Origin: an archaeon
GTDB taxonomy: Archaea > Methanobacteriota > Methanobacteria > Methanobacteriales > Methanobacteriaceae
Assembly (NCBI GenBank): GCA_024409165.1
Contig: JAKSUE010000020.1
Span: 1-11,110 of the forward strand
Direction: 5' to 3'
DNA length: 11,110 bases
This document shows, piece by piece, positions 1 to 6,963 of this stretch. The notes under the pieces were generated by a model. That model had not been told where the DNA came from, made no database searches, and saw only the letters and a program-made list of their open reading frames with translations. Numbering within the stretch: position 1 is the stretch's first letter; each line of letters opens with the position of its first letter. A program made the translations under genes and the position numbers.

Positions 1-100
1 TTTTAATTTTATAGCTTGTTATTTTATTATTTCTAAATATCTATTTTTAATTTCTTAATTTTTAATTTTTAAGGATTATTCTATCTTTATTTTGCTTTAA

Positions 101-115
101 AAAAGTAATACTTTT
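101..115. repeat. Odd palindrome AAAAGTAATACTTTT, copy 1
   Basis: Seven-base arms AAAAGTA / TACTTTT flank a single central A. The reverse complement recurs at 269-283, and a half-site AAAGTAATA recurs at 376-384 inside the candidate mcr core promoter. A palindrome of this size suits a dimeric DNA-binding protein, but high A+T content makes chance occurrence plausible. No regulator is named. Confidence 0.4.
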
Positions 116-268
116 AATAAATTCATATTTTGATTATAATTAGTTTATTTAGTTTATACTTAATTTTAAATACTTTATTTTATTCATATATAGTTTATAA
201 TTATTATTTTTAGTTTTAATCATTTTTTAGTTTTAATTTTTAAATTTTAATTGATTTAAGCGATTTTA

Positions 269-283
269 AAAAGTATTACTTTT
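269..283. repeat. Odd palindrome AAAAGTATTACTTTT, copy 2 (inverted)
   Basis: Exact reverse complement of the element at 101-115. Here the arms extend by one more A/T pair, to 268-284. It lies about 75-90 nt upstream of the candidate mcr TATA element. The role is unknown; a transcription-factor site is possible. Confidence 0.4.
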
Positions 284-350
284 TTTGATAGGTATATTAT
301 TAAATTTCAAATAATTTATTACATATAAAGTTTGCTATTTAATTCTTGTG

Positions 351-366
351 CGAATGTTTATATTAT
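351..366 (+). promoter_or_regulatory. Candidate mcr promoter (BRE/TATA)
   Basis: A purine-containing CGAATG (BRE-like) is followed directly by TTTATATTAT, a good archaeal TATA-box match. The usual 22-27 nt spacing puts transcription start near 383-390 and gives an mcrB leader of roughly 115 nt. A half-site AAAGTAATA (376-384) would then sit between TATA box and start. Other TATA-like strings occur nearby (for example 293-300 and 322-329), so the assignment is tentative. Confidence 0.4.
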
Positions 367-398
367 ATTTTGAATAAAGTAATATCTGTATACCAAAT

Positions 399-434
399 AG
401 CTTGCTATGCAAACAACTTGCTTTGTAGCTTACT
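399..434 (+). repeat. CTTGCT direct repeats in the mcr leader
   Basis: Three spaced copies occur: CTTGCT at 401-406, CTTGCT at 417-422 and CTTACT at 429-434. The first and last are preceded by TAG and the middle one by CAA. They lie in the presumed 5' untranslated leader of mcrB in a stretch with more G and C than its surroundings. They could be a protein or RNA-binding array, or chance. Confidence 0.4.
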
Positions 435-466
435 CAAAAAACTTAAAAAATTTGGGGTTTTTTGAG
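433..466 (+). promoter_or_regulatory. Leader hairpin before mcrB
   Basis: CTCAAAAAAC (433-442) is the perfect reverse complement of GTTTTTTGAG (457-466), with a 14-nt loop. It ends 36 nt before the mcrB start codon. The 3' arm contains the 11-mer TGGGGTTTTTT (453-463), which also occurs in the mcr terminator at 5421-5431. It may protect the 5' end, act as an attenuator, or be a terminator relic. The inverted repeat is plain; its role is inferred. Confidence 0.5.
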
Positions 467-502
467 AGGTATATTTAACTCTATTTATTTAGGAGGGAAA
501 AA

Positions 503-1834
503 ATGGCAAAGTTTGATGATAAAGTCGATTTATACGACGATAGAGGCTCATTAATAGAAGCTGAAGTACCAATCGAAGCTTTAAGTCCTTTACGTAACCC
601 TGCTATTAAATCTATTATTAGCGGTGTTAAAAGAACTGTAGCTGTAAACTTAGAAGGTATTGAAAAATCTTTAAAAACTGGTTCCGTTGGTGGAGCTAAA
701 TCCAAAATCTTAGGAAGAGAAATGGATCTTGACGTTGTTGGTCAAGCAGATTCCATTGCAGCTTCTTTAAAAGATATGCTTAAAGTAACTGAAGACGATG
801 ACACTAAAGTAGAAGTACTCTCTGGTGGAAAAAGAATTTTAGTTCAAATTCCTACTATCAGATTAGAATCTTCTGCTGAATACTCTGTTGCAACTTTAGC
901 AACTGCTACTGCATTAACTCAAGCTCTTATTAACGAATTTGATGTTAACATGTACGACGCAAACATGGTTAAAGCTGCAATTTTAGGAAGATACCCACAA
1001 TCTGTAGAGTACATGGGTGCTAACCTCAAAACTATGTTAGACATTCCACAAAAACTCGAAGGACCTGGTTACGCTTTAAGAGGTGTAAAAGCAAACGATT
1101 TCGCTGCTGCTACCTTAAAAAACACCTTACAAGCTACTGCTCTCGCATCTATCTTCGAACAAACTGCAATGTTTGAAATGGGTGACGCAATTGGTGCTTT
1201 CGAAAGAATGCACTTATTAGGTTTAGCTTACCAAGGTTTAAACGCAGACAACATGGTATTAGACTTAGTTAAAGATAACGCTAAAGAAGGAACTGTAGGT
1301 TCTATTGTACAAGATACTATTGCAAAAGCTACTGCTGATGGAATTGTATCTATCGAAAAAGACTTAAACGGTTTCGACTTATACGCAACTAACGATGTAG
1401 CTAAATGGAACGCATATGCTGCTGCAGGTGCTACTGCTGCTGTAATGGTAAACGTTGGTGCAGCAAGAGCTGCTCAAGGTATTCCATCTTCCTTATTATA
1501 CTTCAACGACAACTTAGAATTCGCAACCGGTTTACCTGGTGTTGACTTCGGTAGAGCTGAAGGTGTAGCTGTAGGATTCTCTTTCTTCTCTCACTCTATT
1601 TACGGTGGAGGAGGTCCTGGTTTATTCAACGGTAACCACGTTGTAACCAGACACAGTAAAGGATTCACTATCCCTTGTTGTGCTGCAGGTATGTGTTTAG
1701 ATGCTGGTACTCAACTCTTCTCTCCAGAAGCAACTTCTGGTTTAATTAAAGAAGTATACAGTCAAATTGACGAATTCAGAGAACCTATCAATGCTGTTGC
1801 TTTAGCAGCTGCTGAGATAAAAGGTGACATCTAA
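503..1834 (+). CDS. mcrB: Methyl-coenzyme M reductase, beta subunit
   Basis: McrB is one of three subunits of the cytosolic (alpha-beta-gamma)2 nickel enzyme that converts methyl-coenzyme M and coenzyme B to methane and heterodisulfide. The 443-residue length equals that of Methanothermobacter McrB, and the N terminus MAKFDDKVDLYDDRG is family-typical. Phe361, Tyr367 and His379 fall in FFSHSIYGGGGPG-FNGNH, the beta-subunit wall of the active-site channel; Tyr367 contacts the methyl-thiol region and His379 the coenzyme B phosphate in known structures. The ATG follows GGAGG (492-496) by 6 nt. Codons are strongly biased to C-ending forms for Phe, Tyr and Asn, as expected of a very abundant protein. 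C393 and C398 in PCCAAGMCLD are extra cysteines relative to the Methanothermobacter sequence as I recall it. It is first in the mcr operon, behind a probable long leader. Confidence 0.98.
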   Translation: MAKFDDKVDLYDDRGSLIEAEVPIEALSPLRNPAIKSIISGVKRTVAVNLEGIEKSLKTGSVGGAKSKILGREMDLDVVGQADSIAASLKDMLKVTEDDDTKVEVLSGGKRILVQIPTIRLESSAEYSVATLATATALTQALINEFDVNMYDANMVKAAILGRYPQSVEYMGANLKTMLDIPQKLEGPGYALRGVKANDFAAATLKNTLQATALASIFEQTAMFEMGDAIGAFERMHLLGLAYQGLNADNMVLDLVKDNAKEGTVGSIVQDTIAKATADGIVSIEKDLNGFDLYATNDVAKWNAYAAAGATAAVMVNVGAARAAQGIPSSLLYFNDNLEFATGLPGVDFGRAEGVAVGFSFFSHSIYGGGGPGLFNGNHVVTRHSKGFTIPCCAAGMCLDAGTQLFSPEATSGLIKEVYSQIDEFREPINAVALAAAEIKGDI

Positions 1835-1864
1835 TTATTTTGAATAATTTCTAGATTTAATCTA
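1833..1864 (+). promoter_or_regulatory. Small AT hairpins after mcrB
   Basis: AATTATT (1833-1839) and AATAATT (1843-1849) form a 7-bp AT-only hairpin overlapping the mcrB stop codon. It is followed by the odd palindrome TAGATTTAATCTA (1852-1864). This is the only gap of note inside the mcr operon (69 nt). The structures are weak and have no clear T-run, so they are not called a terminator. They might mark mRNA processing or partial attenuation between the abundant mcrB and the less-expressed mcrD. Confidence 0.3.
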
Positions 1865-1903
1865 ATTTAAATTCACACTTATCGTTATTAAAGAGGTCTA
1901 ATA

Positions 1904-2359
1904 ATGGATATAGAAATTTTTCCACATAGGATTTTAGGTGCTGATACCACTGAAAAATTATTAAATGATATTGAATCTTTAAATTCTGTTAAAAGAACTG
2001 TAATTCAAGGTCCTAGACTCCCACCTCAAGACGCTATTGATCGTAAATATGGCGACCGTAGAGTCATTAATGTTAACGGAGAAGATATTGAATTAAAAGT
2101 TAAAACTGGAAGAATCTTTGTTGAATTATACGAAGAATCTGCTATTGATGAAATTGAAGTAATTTGTAATGAACATATTGCAAATGGTTTCGATATTAAC
2201 ACCAGTAGATCCCAGTACATCAGAAAACAAAGAACTGTATCAGATGGATTAAAATATGGTGAAAACACTGAAATTCCTGAAGAATTAATAGGTCTTTCTG
2301 ATCAACGTTCTCAATTTAGTGAAAATGTTTCTATTATTAAAAAGGATTCTATTGAATAA
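1904..2359 (+). CDS. mcrD: Methyl-coenzyme M reductase operon protein D
   Basis: McrD is encoded in almost all mcr operons but is not part of the purified active enzyme. The family is linked to assembly or maturation of the reductase, probably acting on apo-MCR or cofactor F430 loading. The 151-residue product has the family features: N-terminal IEIFPHRILGADT, the GPRLP segment (residues 36-40), and a mixed alpha/beta core ending in a charged tail. No membrane segment, signal peptide or metal motif is seen. The ATG is preceded by AGAGGT (1892-1897). Codons are less optimised than in mcrB (3 of 4 Phe codons are TTT), pointing to lower expression. It lies between mcrB and mcrC, the classic BDCGA order. 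Confidence 0.95.
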   Translation: MDIEIFPHRILGADTTEKLLNDIESLNSVKRTVIQGPRLPPQDAIDRKYGDRRVINVNGEDIELKVKTGRIFVELYEESAIDEIEVICNEHIANGFDINTSRSQYIRKQRTVSDGLKYGENTEIPEELIGLSDQRSQFSENVSIIKKDSIE

Positions 2360-2374
2360 TTATCATGTGATAAT

Positions 2375-2971
2375 ATGATTGGAAGATGCACTCATGTAGT
2401 TGATTGTAGGGAAACAAGAGGTCTTGGTGAAGGCGGAGGTATTGCCCAAAGAGGAACTTTTGCAGAATGTGGAAGTGATGTTTTGGCAGTAGCTATGTCC
2501 CCAGGTCGTAGACACATTACCAAACCTGTTTGTGAAATTACATTTGCATTACGTGAAGCAAATTTATTAACAAGCACTATGATTTTAAATGCAGGTAGTG
2601 GAGTTCCACATGATACTCCTCATGCTCGTGGAGGTAATGTGTTTGGTTTAACTGATAAAGAAGTTGAACAAATGAAACAATTTAAATTACTTGTAGTTCA
2701 TTTAGGTGGAGTTAGGAATCATATTATATACAAAGCAAGATTGATTTTAAGGAATATTGATAGACCTTGTATAGTTATTTGTGAATATCCAGTTGACTTT
2801 GAAGATTTTGCAAAAATTGGTGTTAAAACTTCTAAGGTTATGCCTGATGAAGTTAAAACCAAAGGTAAAATCGTAGATATTGTTAGTGGAGTTATTAGAG
2901 GAGAAACAGCTTCTCAAGAAAAATTAGATGAAATTATTAGAAAAGTTAAATTAACATTAGGAGATGTATGA
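2375..2971 (+). CDS. mcrC: Methyl-coenzyme M reductase operon protein C
   Basis: McrC belongs to the MCR activation machinery: it is known as a component of the ATP-dependent complex that reduces inactive Ni(II)-F430 to the Ni(I) state. The 198-residue product shows the family N terminus MIGRCTHVVDCRETRGLGEGGG, with Cys5 and Cys11, further cysteines at 32, 53, 132 and 136, a glycine-rich stretch at 16-22, and NAGSGVPHDTPHARGG near 72-87. The start has only a partial Shine-Dalgarno match, GTGAT (2367-2371), and lies 15 nt after mcrD. The TGA ends 2 nt before the preferred mcrG start. All six Phe codons are TTT and all five Asn codons are AAT, a clear contrast with mcrB and mcrA. Presence of mcrC supports the MCR I operon type, since mrt operons usually lack it. 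Confidence 0.95.
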   Translation: MIGRCTHVVDCRETRGLGEGGGIAQRGTFAECGSDVLAVAMSPGRRHITKPVCEITFALREANLLTSTMILNAGSGVPHDTPHARGGNVFGLTDKEVEQMKQFKLLVVHLGGVRNHIIYKARLILRNIDRPCIVICEYPVDFEDFAKIGVKTSKVMPDEVKTKGKIVDIVSGVIRGETASQEKLDEIIRKVKLTLGDV

Positions 2972-2973
2972 TT

Positions 2974-3723
2974 ATGGCACAATTTTATCCAGGAACTTCT
3001 CAGGTTGCTCAAAACAGAAGAAACTTCTGCGATCCAGAATACGAATTAGAAGTTTTAAGAGAAATATCTGATGAAGACGTAGTAAAAGTATTAGGTCACA
3101 GAGCTCCAGGTGAAGAATACAAATCTGTTCACCCACCATTAGATGAAATGGACGAACCTGATGACATTATTAGAGAATTAGTAGAACCTATTGACGGTGC
3201 AAAAGCAGGAGACCGTGTAAGATACATTCAATTCGCTGACTCCATGTACTTTGCTCCAGCTCAACCATTCTTAAGAGCAAGATCTTACGTATACAGATAC
3301 AGAGGTATCGATACTGGTACTTTATCCGGTAGACAAATTATCGAAGCTCGTGAAAGAGATGTTGAACGTATTTCCAAAGAGTTATTACAAACTGAATACT
3401 ACGACCCAGCAACTTCTGGTATCAGAGGTGCAGGTGTACACGGTCACTCTTTAAGACTTGACGAAAACGGTATGATGTTCGATATGCTCAGAAGACAAGT
3501 ATTCAACAAAGAAACCGGTAAAGTAGAAATGGTAAAAGACCAAATCGGTAAAGAATTAGATGAACCTGTTGTATTAGGTGAACCATTAGACGAAGAAACT
3601 TTAAGAGCTAAAACCACTATTTACAGAATTGATGGTGAAGCTTACAGAGATGACGCAGATGCTGTAGAAGTATTACAAAAAATCCACGTCACCAGATCTA
3701 ACTATGGTTACATCCCTAAATAG
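2974..3723 (+). CDS. mcrG: Methyl-coenzyme M reductase, gamma subunit
   Basis: McrG is the small subunit of the methane-forming enzyme. I start it at the second ATG (2974), giving 249 residues beginning MAQFYPGT. This matches the known mature N terminus AQ-YPG of Methanothermobacter McrG, puts Arg at position 120 (the residue that binds the coenzyme M sulfonate) and leaves 10 nt after the ribosome site AGGAG (2959-2963). The alternative ATG at 2968 overlaps the mcrC stop codon and adds only two residues. Conserved blocks include NRRNFCDPEYELE (13-25), GHRAPGEEY (41-49), RVRYIQFADSMYFAPAQP (81-98) and GTLSGRQIIE (115-124). Codon use returns to the optimised pattern of mcrB and mcrA. Its ribosome site lies within the end of mcrC. 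Confidence 0.97.
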   Translation: MAQFYPGTSQVAQNRRNFCDPEYELEVLREISDEDVVKVLGHRAPGEEYKSVHPPLDEMDEPDDIIRELVEPIDGAKAGDRVRYIQFADSMYFAPAQPFLRARSYVYRYRGIDTGTLSGRQIIEARERDVERISKELLQTEYYDPATSGIRGAGVHGHSLRLDENGMMFDMLRRQVFNKETGKVEMVKDQIGKELDEPVVLGEPLDEETLRAKTTIYRIDGEAYRDDADAVEVLQKIHVTRSNYGYIPK

Positions 3724-3734
3724 GAGGTTATAAT

Positions 3735-5387
3735 ATGGCTGATAAAAAATTCTTAGATGCAATGAAAACTAAATTCAAAGAAGCTCCAGAAGAAAAAACT
3801 ACTACCTTCTATAACATGGGTGGATGGACTCAATCTGAGAGAAAAACTGAATTTGTAAACAGAGGTAAAGAAATAGCTGAGAAAAGAGGAATTCCTATGT
3901 ACAACCCTGACATTGGTACCCCTCTCGGTCAAAGAGCTTTAATGTCTTACCAATTATCTGGTACTGACACTTTTGTTGAAGGTGACGATTTACACTTTAT
4001 CAACAACTCAGCTATCCAACAAGCTTGGGACGATATTAGAAAAACTGTAATTGTAGGTTTAAACACTGCACACAACGTACTCCAAAAAAGATTAGGTATG
4101 GAAGTAACTCCTGAAACCATTACCAACTACTTAGAAGTTGTAAACCACGCAATGCCTGGTGCAGCTGTAGTACAAGAACACATGGTAGAAACTAACCCTG
4201 CATTAGTAGACGATTCTTACGTAAAAGTATTTACTGGTGACGACGAATTAGCAGACGAAATCGACTCTGCATTTGTTTTAGACATCAACAAAGAGTTCCC
4301 TGAAGAACAAGCTGAAGCTTTAAAAGCTGAAGTAGGTAATGCTGTATGGCAAGCTGTAAGAATTCCATCCTTAGTAGGAAGAGTCTGTGATGGTGGTACT
4401 ACTTCCAGATGGTCTGCAATGCAAATTGGTATGTCCATGATTTCCGCATACGGTCAATGTGCTGGTGAAGGAGCTACTGGTGACTTCGCATACGCATCCA
4501 AACACGCAGAAGTTATTGGTATGGGTACTTACTTACCTGTAAGAAGAGCAAGAGCAGCAAACGAACTCGGTGGTGTACCATTCGGTTACATGGCTGATAT
4601 TTGTCAAGCTTCCAGAGTCACTGATGACCCTGTAACTTCTACCTTAGAAGTAGTAGCTTTAGGTGCTGCTTTATACGACCAAATTTGGTTAGGTTCTTAC
4701 ATGTCTGGTGGTGTAGGATTCACTCAATATGCTACCGCAGCATATACTGATAACGTATTAGACGACTTCACTTACTTCGGTAAAGATTACGTAGAAGACA
4801 AATACGGTGGATTATGTGAAGCTCCAAACAACATGGAAACTGTTCTCGATGTTGGTTCTGAAGTAGCATTCTACTCCTTAGAACAATACGAAGAATACCC
4901 AGCTTTACTTGAAACTCACTTCGGTGGTTCTCAAAGAGCTGCTGTTATTTCCGCAGCTGCTGGTTGTTCCACTGCATTCGCTACTGGTAATGCACAAACT
5001 GGTTTAAGTGCTTGGTACTTAGCTCAATACTTACACAAAGAACAACATTCCAGATTAGGTTTCTACGGTTACGACTTACAAGATCAATGTGGTGCTGCTA
5101 ACGTATTCTCTATCAGAAACGACGAAGGTTTACCACTTGAAATGAGAGGTCCTAACTACCCTAACTATGCAATGAACGTAGGTCACCAAGGTGAATACGC
5201 AGGTATCGCACAAGCTCCTCACGCAGCTCGTAACGATGCATTCGCATTCAACCCACTTATTAAAATTGCATTTGCAGATAAAAACTTAACCTTCGACTTC
5301 TCCAAAGTACGTGCTGAATTCGCTAAAGGTGCTTTAAGAGAATTCGAACCTTCTGCTGAAAGATCTGTAATTATCCCAGCAAAATAA
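3735..5387 (+). CDS. mcrA: Methyl-coenzyme M reductase, alpha subunit
   Basis: McrA is the catalytic subunit that carries Ni-tetrapyrrole F430 and releases methane. It is the standard methanogen marker gene. The 550-residue product aligns with Methanothermobacter McrA with one residue lost near 295 and one gained near 359. The axial nickel ligand Gln147 (VVQEH) is present, as are Tyr332 (equivalent of Tyr333) and Tyr444, plus Arg225, Lys256 and Arg270, which bind coenzyme B phosphate. All positions known to be modified are retained: His257 (methylated), Arg271 (5-methyl), Gln400 (2-methyl), Gly445 (thioglycine, in GFYG), Asp450 (didehydro) and Cys452 (S-methyl, in LQDQCG). Which modifications are made cannot be read from DNA. 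ATG follows GGAGG (3723-3727) by 7 nt. Phe codons are 20 TTC to 6 TTT, a highly expressed pattern. It is the last mcr gene, with a terminator downstream. Confidence 0.99.
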   Translation: MADKKFLDAMKTKFKEAPEEKTTTFYNMGGWTQSERKTEFVNRGKEIAEKRGIPMYNPDIGTPLGQRALMSYQLSGTDTFVEGDDLHFINNSAIQQAWDDIRKTVIVGLNTAHNVLQKRLGMEVTPETITNYLEVVNHAMPGAAVVQEHMVETNPALVDDSYVKVFTGDDELADEIDSAFVLDINKEFPEEQAEALKAEVGNAVWQAVRIPSLVGRVCDGGTTSRWSAMQIGMSMISAYGQCAGEGATGDFAYASKHAEVIGMGTYLPVRRARAANELGGVPFGYMADICQASRVTDDPVTSTLEVVALGAALYDQIWLGSYMSGGVGFTQYATAAYTDNVLDDFTYFGKDYVEDKYGGLCEAPNNMETVLDVGSEVAFYSLEQYEEYPALLETHFGGSQRAAVISAAAGCSTAFATGNAQTGLSAWYLAQYLHKEQHSRLGFYGYDLQDQCGAANVFSIRNDEGLPLEMRGPNYPNYAMNVGHQGEYAGIAQAPHAARNDAFAFNPLIKIAFADKNLTFDFSKVRAEFAKGALREFEPSAERSVIIPAK

Positions 5388-5416
5388 GTTCGGTGATTAA
5401 ACACGATTTTAAAATT

Positions 5417-5449
5417 TAAATGGGGTTTTTTAACCTCATTTATTTTTTT
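5417..5449 (+). terminator. mcr operon terminator
   Basis: AATGGGGTT (5419-5427) pairs with AACCTCATT (5432-5440) around a TTTT loop. One G-T wobble is included, and two more A/T pairs extend the base to 5417/5442. The T-rich run TATTTTTTTA follows at once. The hairpin lies about 30 nt past the mcrA stop codon. This is the form expected of an intrinsic, T-run-dependent archaeal terminator. Read-through into mtr cannot be excluded. Confidence 0.65.
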
Positions 5450-5731
5450 AAAATTATGTAATTGTTCGAATAAAATCGAATTGATTTTTTCTAAAGTCAA
5501 CTTGATTAAATTAATTATTATTTGAATTTTATTAAATTTAACTGTAAGAAATTCAATATTTTTAATAGAAATTTAAAAATATTTTTGTAAATTTCAGTAA
5601 AACTTATATATTCTAATTTAAAAAAATTATAGAATGTAGGTTATATTATAATCTATTATAAATTACTTGTTATCTTTTTAATTATTCGTAGTTTAATTAT
5701 TAAGATTTTAGATTTATTCATCAAATATTTC

Positions 5732-5770
5732 AATTCTTAACCTTTAAGAATTTAATCTAGCTAGATTAAA
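5732..5770. repeat. Palindrome cluster in the mcr-mtr spacer
   Basis: AATTCTTAA (5732-5740) and TTAAGAATT (5744-5752) are perfect 9-bp arms around CCT. They run directly into a perfect 20-bp palindrome, TTTAATCTAGCTAGATTAAA (5751-5770). A further TTAATCT occurs at 5781-5787. It lies about 300 nt upstream of mtrE. It could be an operator for a dimeric regulator or a cruciform/hairpin element. No function is established. Confidence 0.5.
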
Positions 5771-5885
5771 AGCTGAGTGGTTAATCTTCTTTAGCTTATT
5801 GATTATTTAAAATCTTCGTTAAGTTTAGAAGTATAATCATAGAATATTAATTTATTAAAAGAATGTTCTGATTTGTTATTTATAT

Positions 5886-5937
5886 ATCAAGATCTTCTGG
5901 TCTCGAATCAGAACTTCGATTATCAGAACTTCTTGAT
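5886..5937. promoter_or_regulatory. ATCAGAACTTC repeats in an imperfect hairpin upstream of mtr
   Basis: The 11-mer ATCAGAACTTC occurs at 5907-5917 and 5922-5932, 15 nt apart. A related ATCAAGATCTTC is at 5886-5897, and the inverse half GTTCTGAT is at 5865-5872. Positions 5886-5901 pair with 5922-5937 (16 bp with a 2-bp mismatch and one G-T pair), enclosing a small stem TCGAA/TTCGA (5903-5907/5915-5919). It ends about 45 nt upstream of the candidate mtr promoter, so it could be an operator array. It could also be a folded RNA if transcription starts further upstream. Confidence 0.45.
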
Positions 5938-5982
5938 GATTTATAATAAATTTGTACATGATTTTGAAAATATTTGTATTCT

Positions 5983-5996
5983 CGAATATATCTATA
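5983..5996 (+). promoter_or_regulatory. Candidate mtr promoter (BRE/TATA)
   Basis: CGAA followed by ATATATCTATA resembles an archaeal BRE plus TATA box. Normal spacing predicts a start near 6012-6020 and an mtrE leader of about 55-60 nt. Other TATA-like strings are close (5940-5947 and around 5966-5974), so the exact element is uncertain. Confidence 0.4.
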
Positions 5997-6072
5997 GTAT
6001 GTAAGTGTTTTAAGAAATCTTAATTCACTGTTTTTCATTTTTTAATGATTAATTTAAGGAGGAAAATCAAAT

Positions 6073-6951
<879 letters not shown>

Positions 6952-6963
6952 GGAGGTTATGAT

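Larger units (their letters stand above)
1..350. other. AT-rich non-coding region upstream of mcr
   Basis: No open reading frame of credible length or composition is visible on either strand, and there is no GC-rich island that would suggest a tRNA or structured RNA. The DNA is almost entirely A and T. The only clear structure is a pair of odd palindromes, AAAAGTAATACTTTT at 101-115 and its reverse complement AAAAGTATTACTTTT at 269-283, listed separately. The upstream neighbouring gene lies outside the window, so this may be a divergent promoter region or a 3' flank. Confidence 0.7.
5388..6072 (+). other. Gene-free mcr-mtr spacer
   Basis: The 685 nt between mcrA and mtrE hold no credible reading frame or recognisable RNA gene, and stop codons are dense in every frame. 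Instead there is a terminator hairpin, a second weak hairpin with a T-run (AAAATC 5472-5477 / GATTTT 5483-5488), an AT inverted repeat (5646-5661), a dense palindrome cluster (5732-5770), repeated ATCAGAACTTC boxes (5886-5937) and a candidate mtr promoter. It probably separates two transcription units and carries mtr control sites. Confidence 0.7.

Noticed and set aside
1..350. CRISPR array, tRNA or origin repeats in the AT-rich upstream DNA
   Set aside because: There are no regularly spaced identical repeats, no cloverleaf and no GC-bearing repeat unit. Apart from the short palindromes the T/A runs look like low-complexity DNA.
2375..2971. Deviating codon use of mcrC as a sign of recent transfer
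   Set aside because: The protein, its place in the operon and its overall composition are normal. Lower expression explains the T-ending codons more simply.
2968..2973. Upstream ATG as mcrG start
   Set aside because: It would add Met-Ile before the family N terminus MAQ-YPG and shift Arg120 off its reference number. Ribosome-site spacing would be only 4 nt.
5219..5500. 93-codon minus-strand reading frame across the mcrA 3' end and terminator
   Set aside because: It is mostly antisense to mcrA, has no ribosome site of note, and its first part covers the terminator hairpin. It resembles no family I recognise and is best explained as a shadow of mcrA codon bias.
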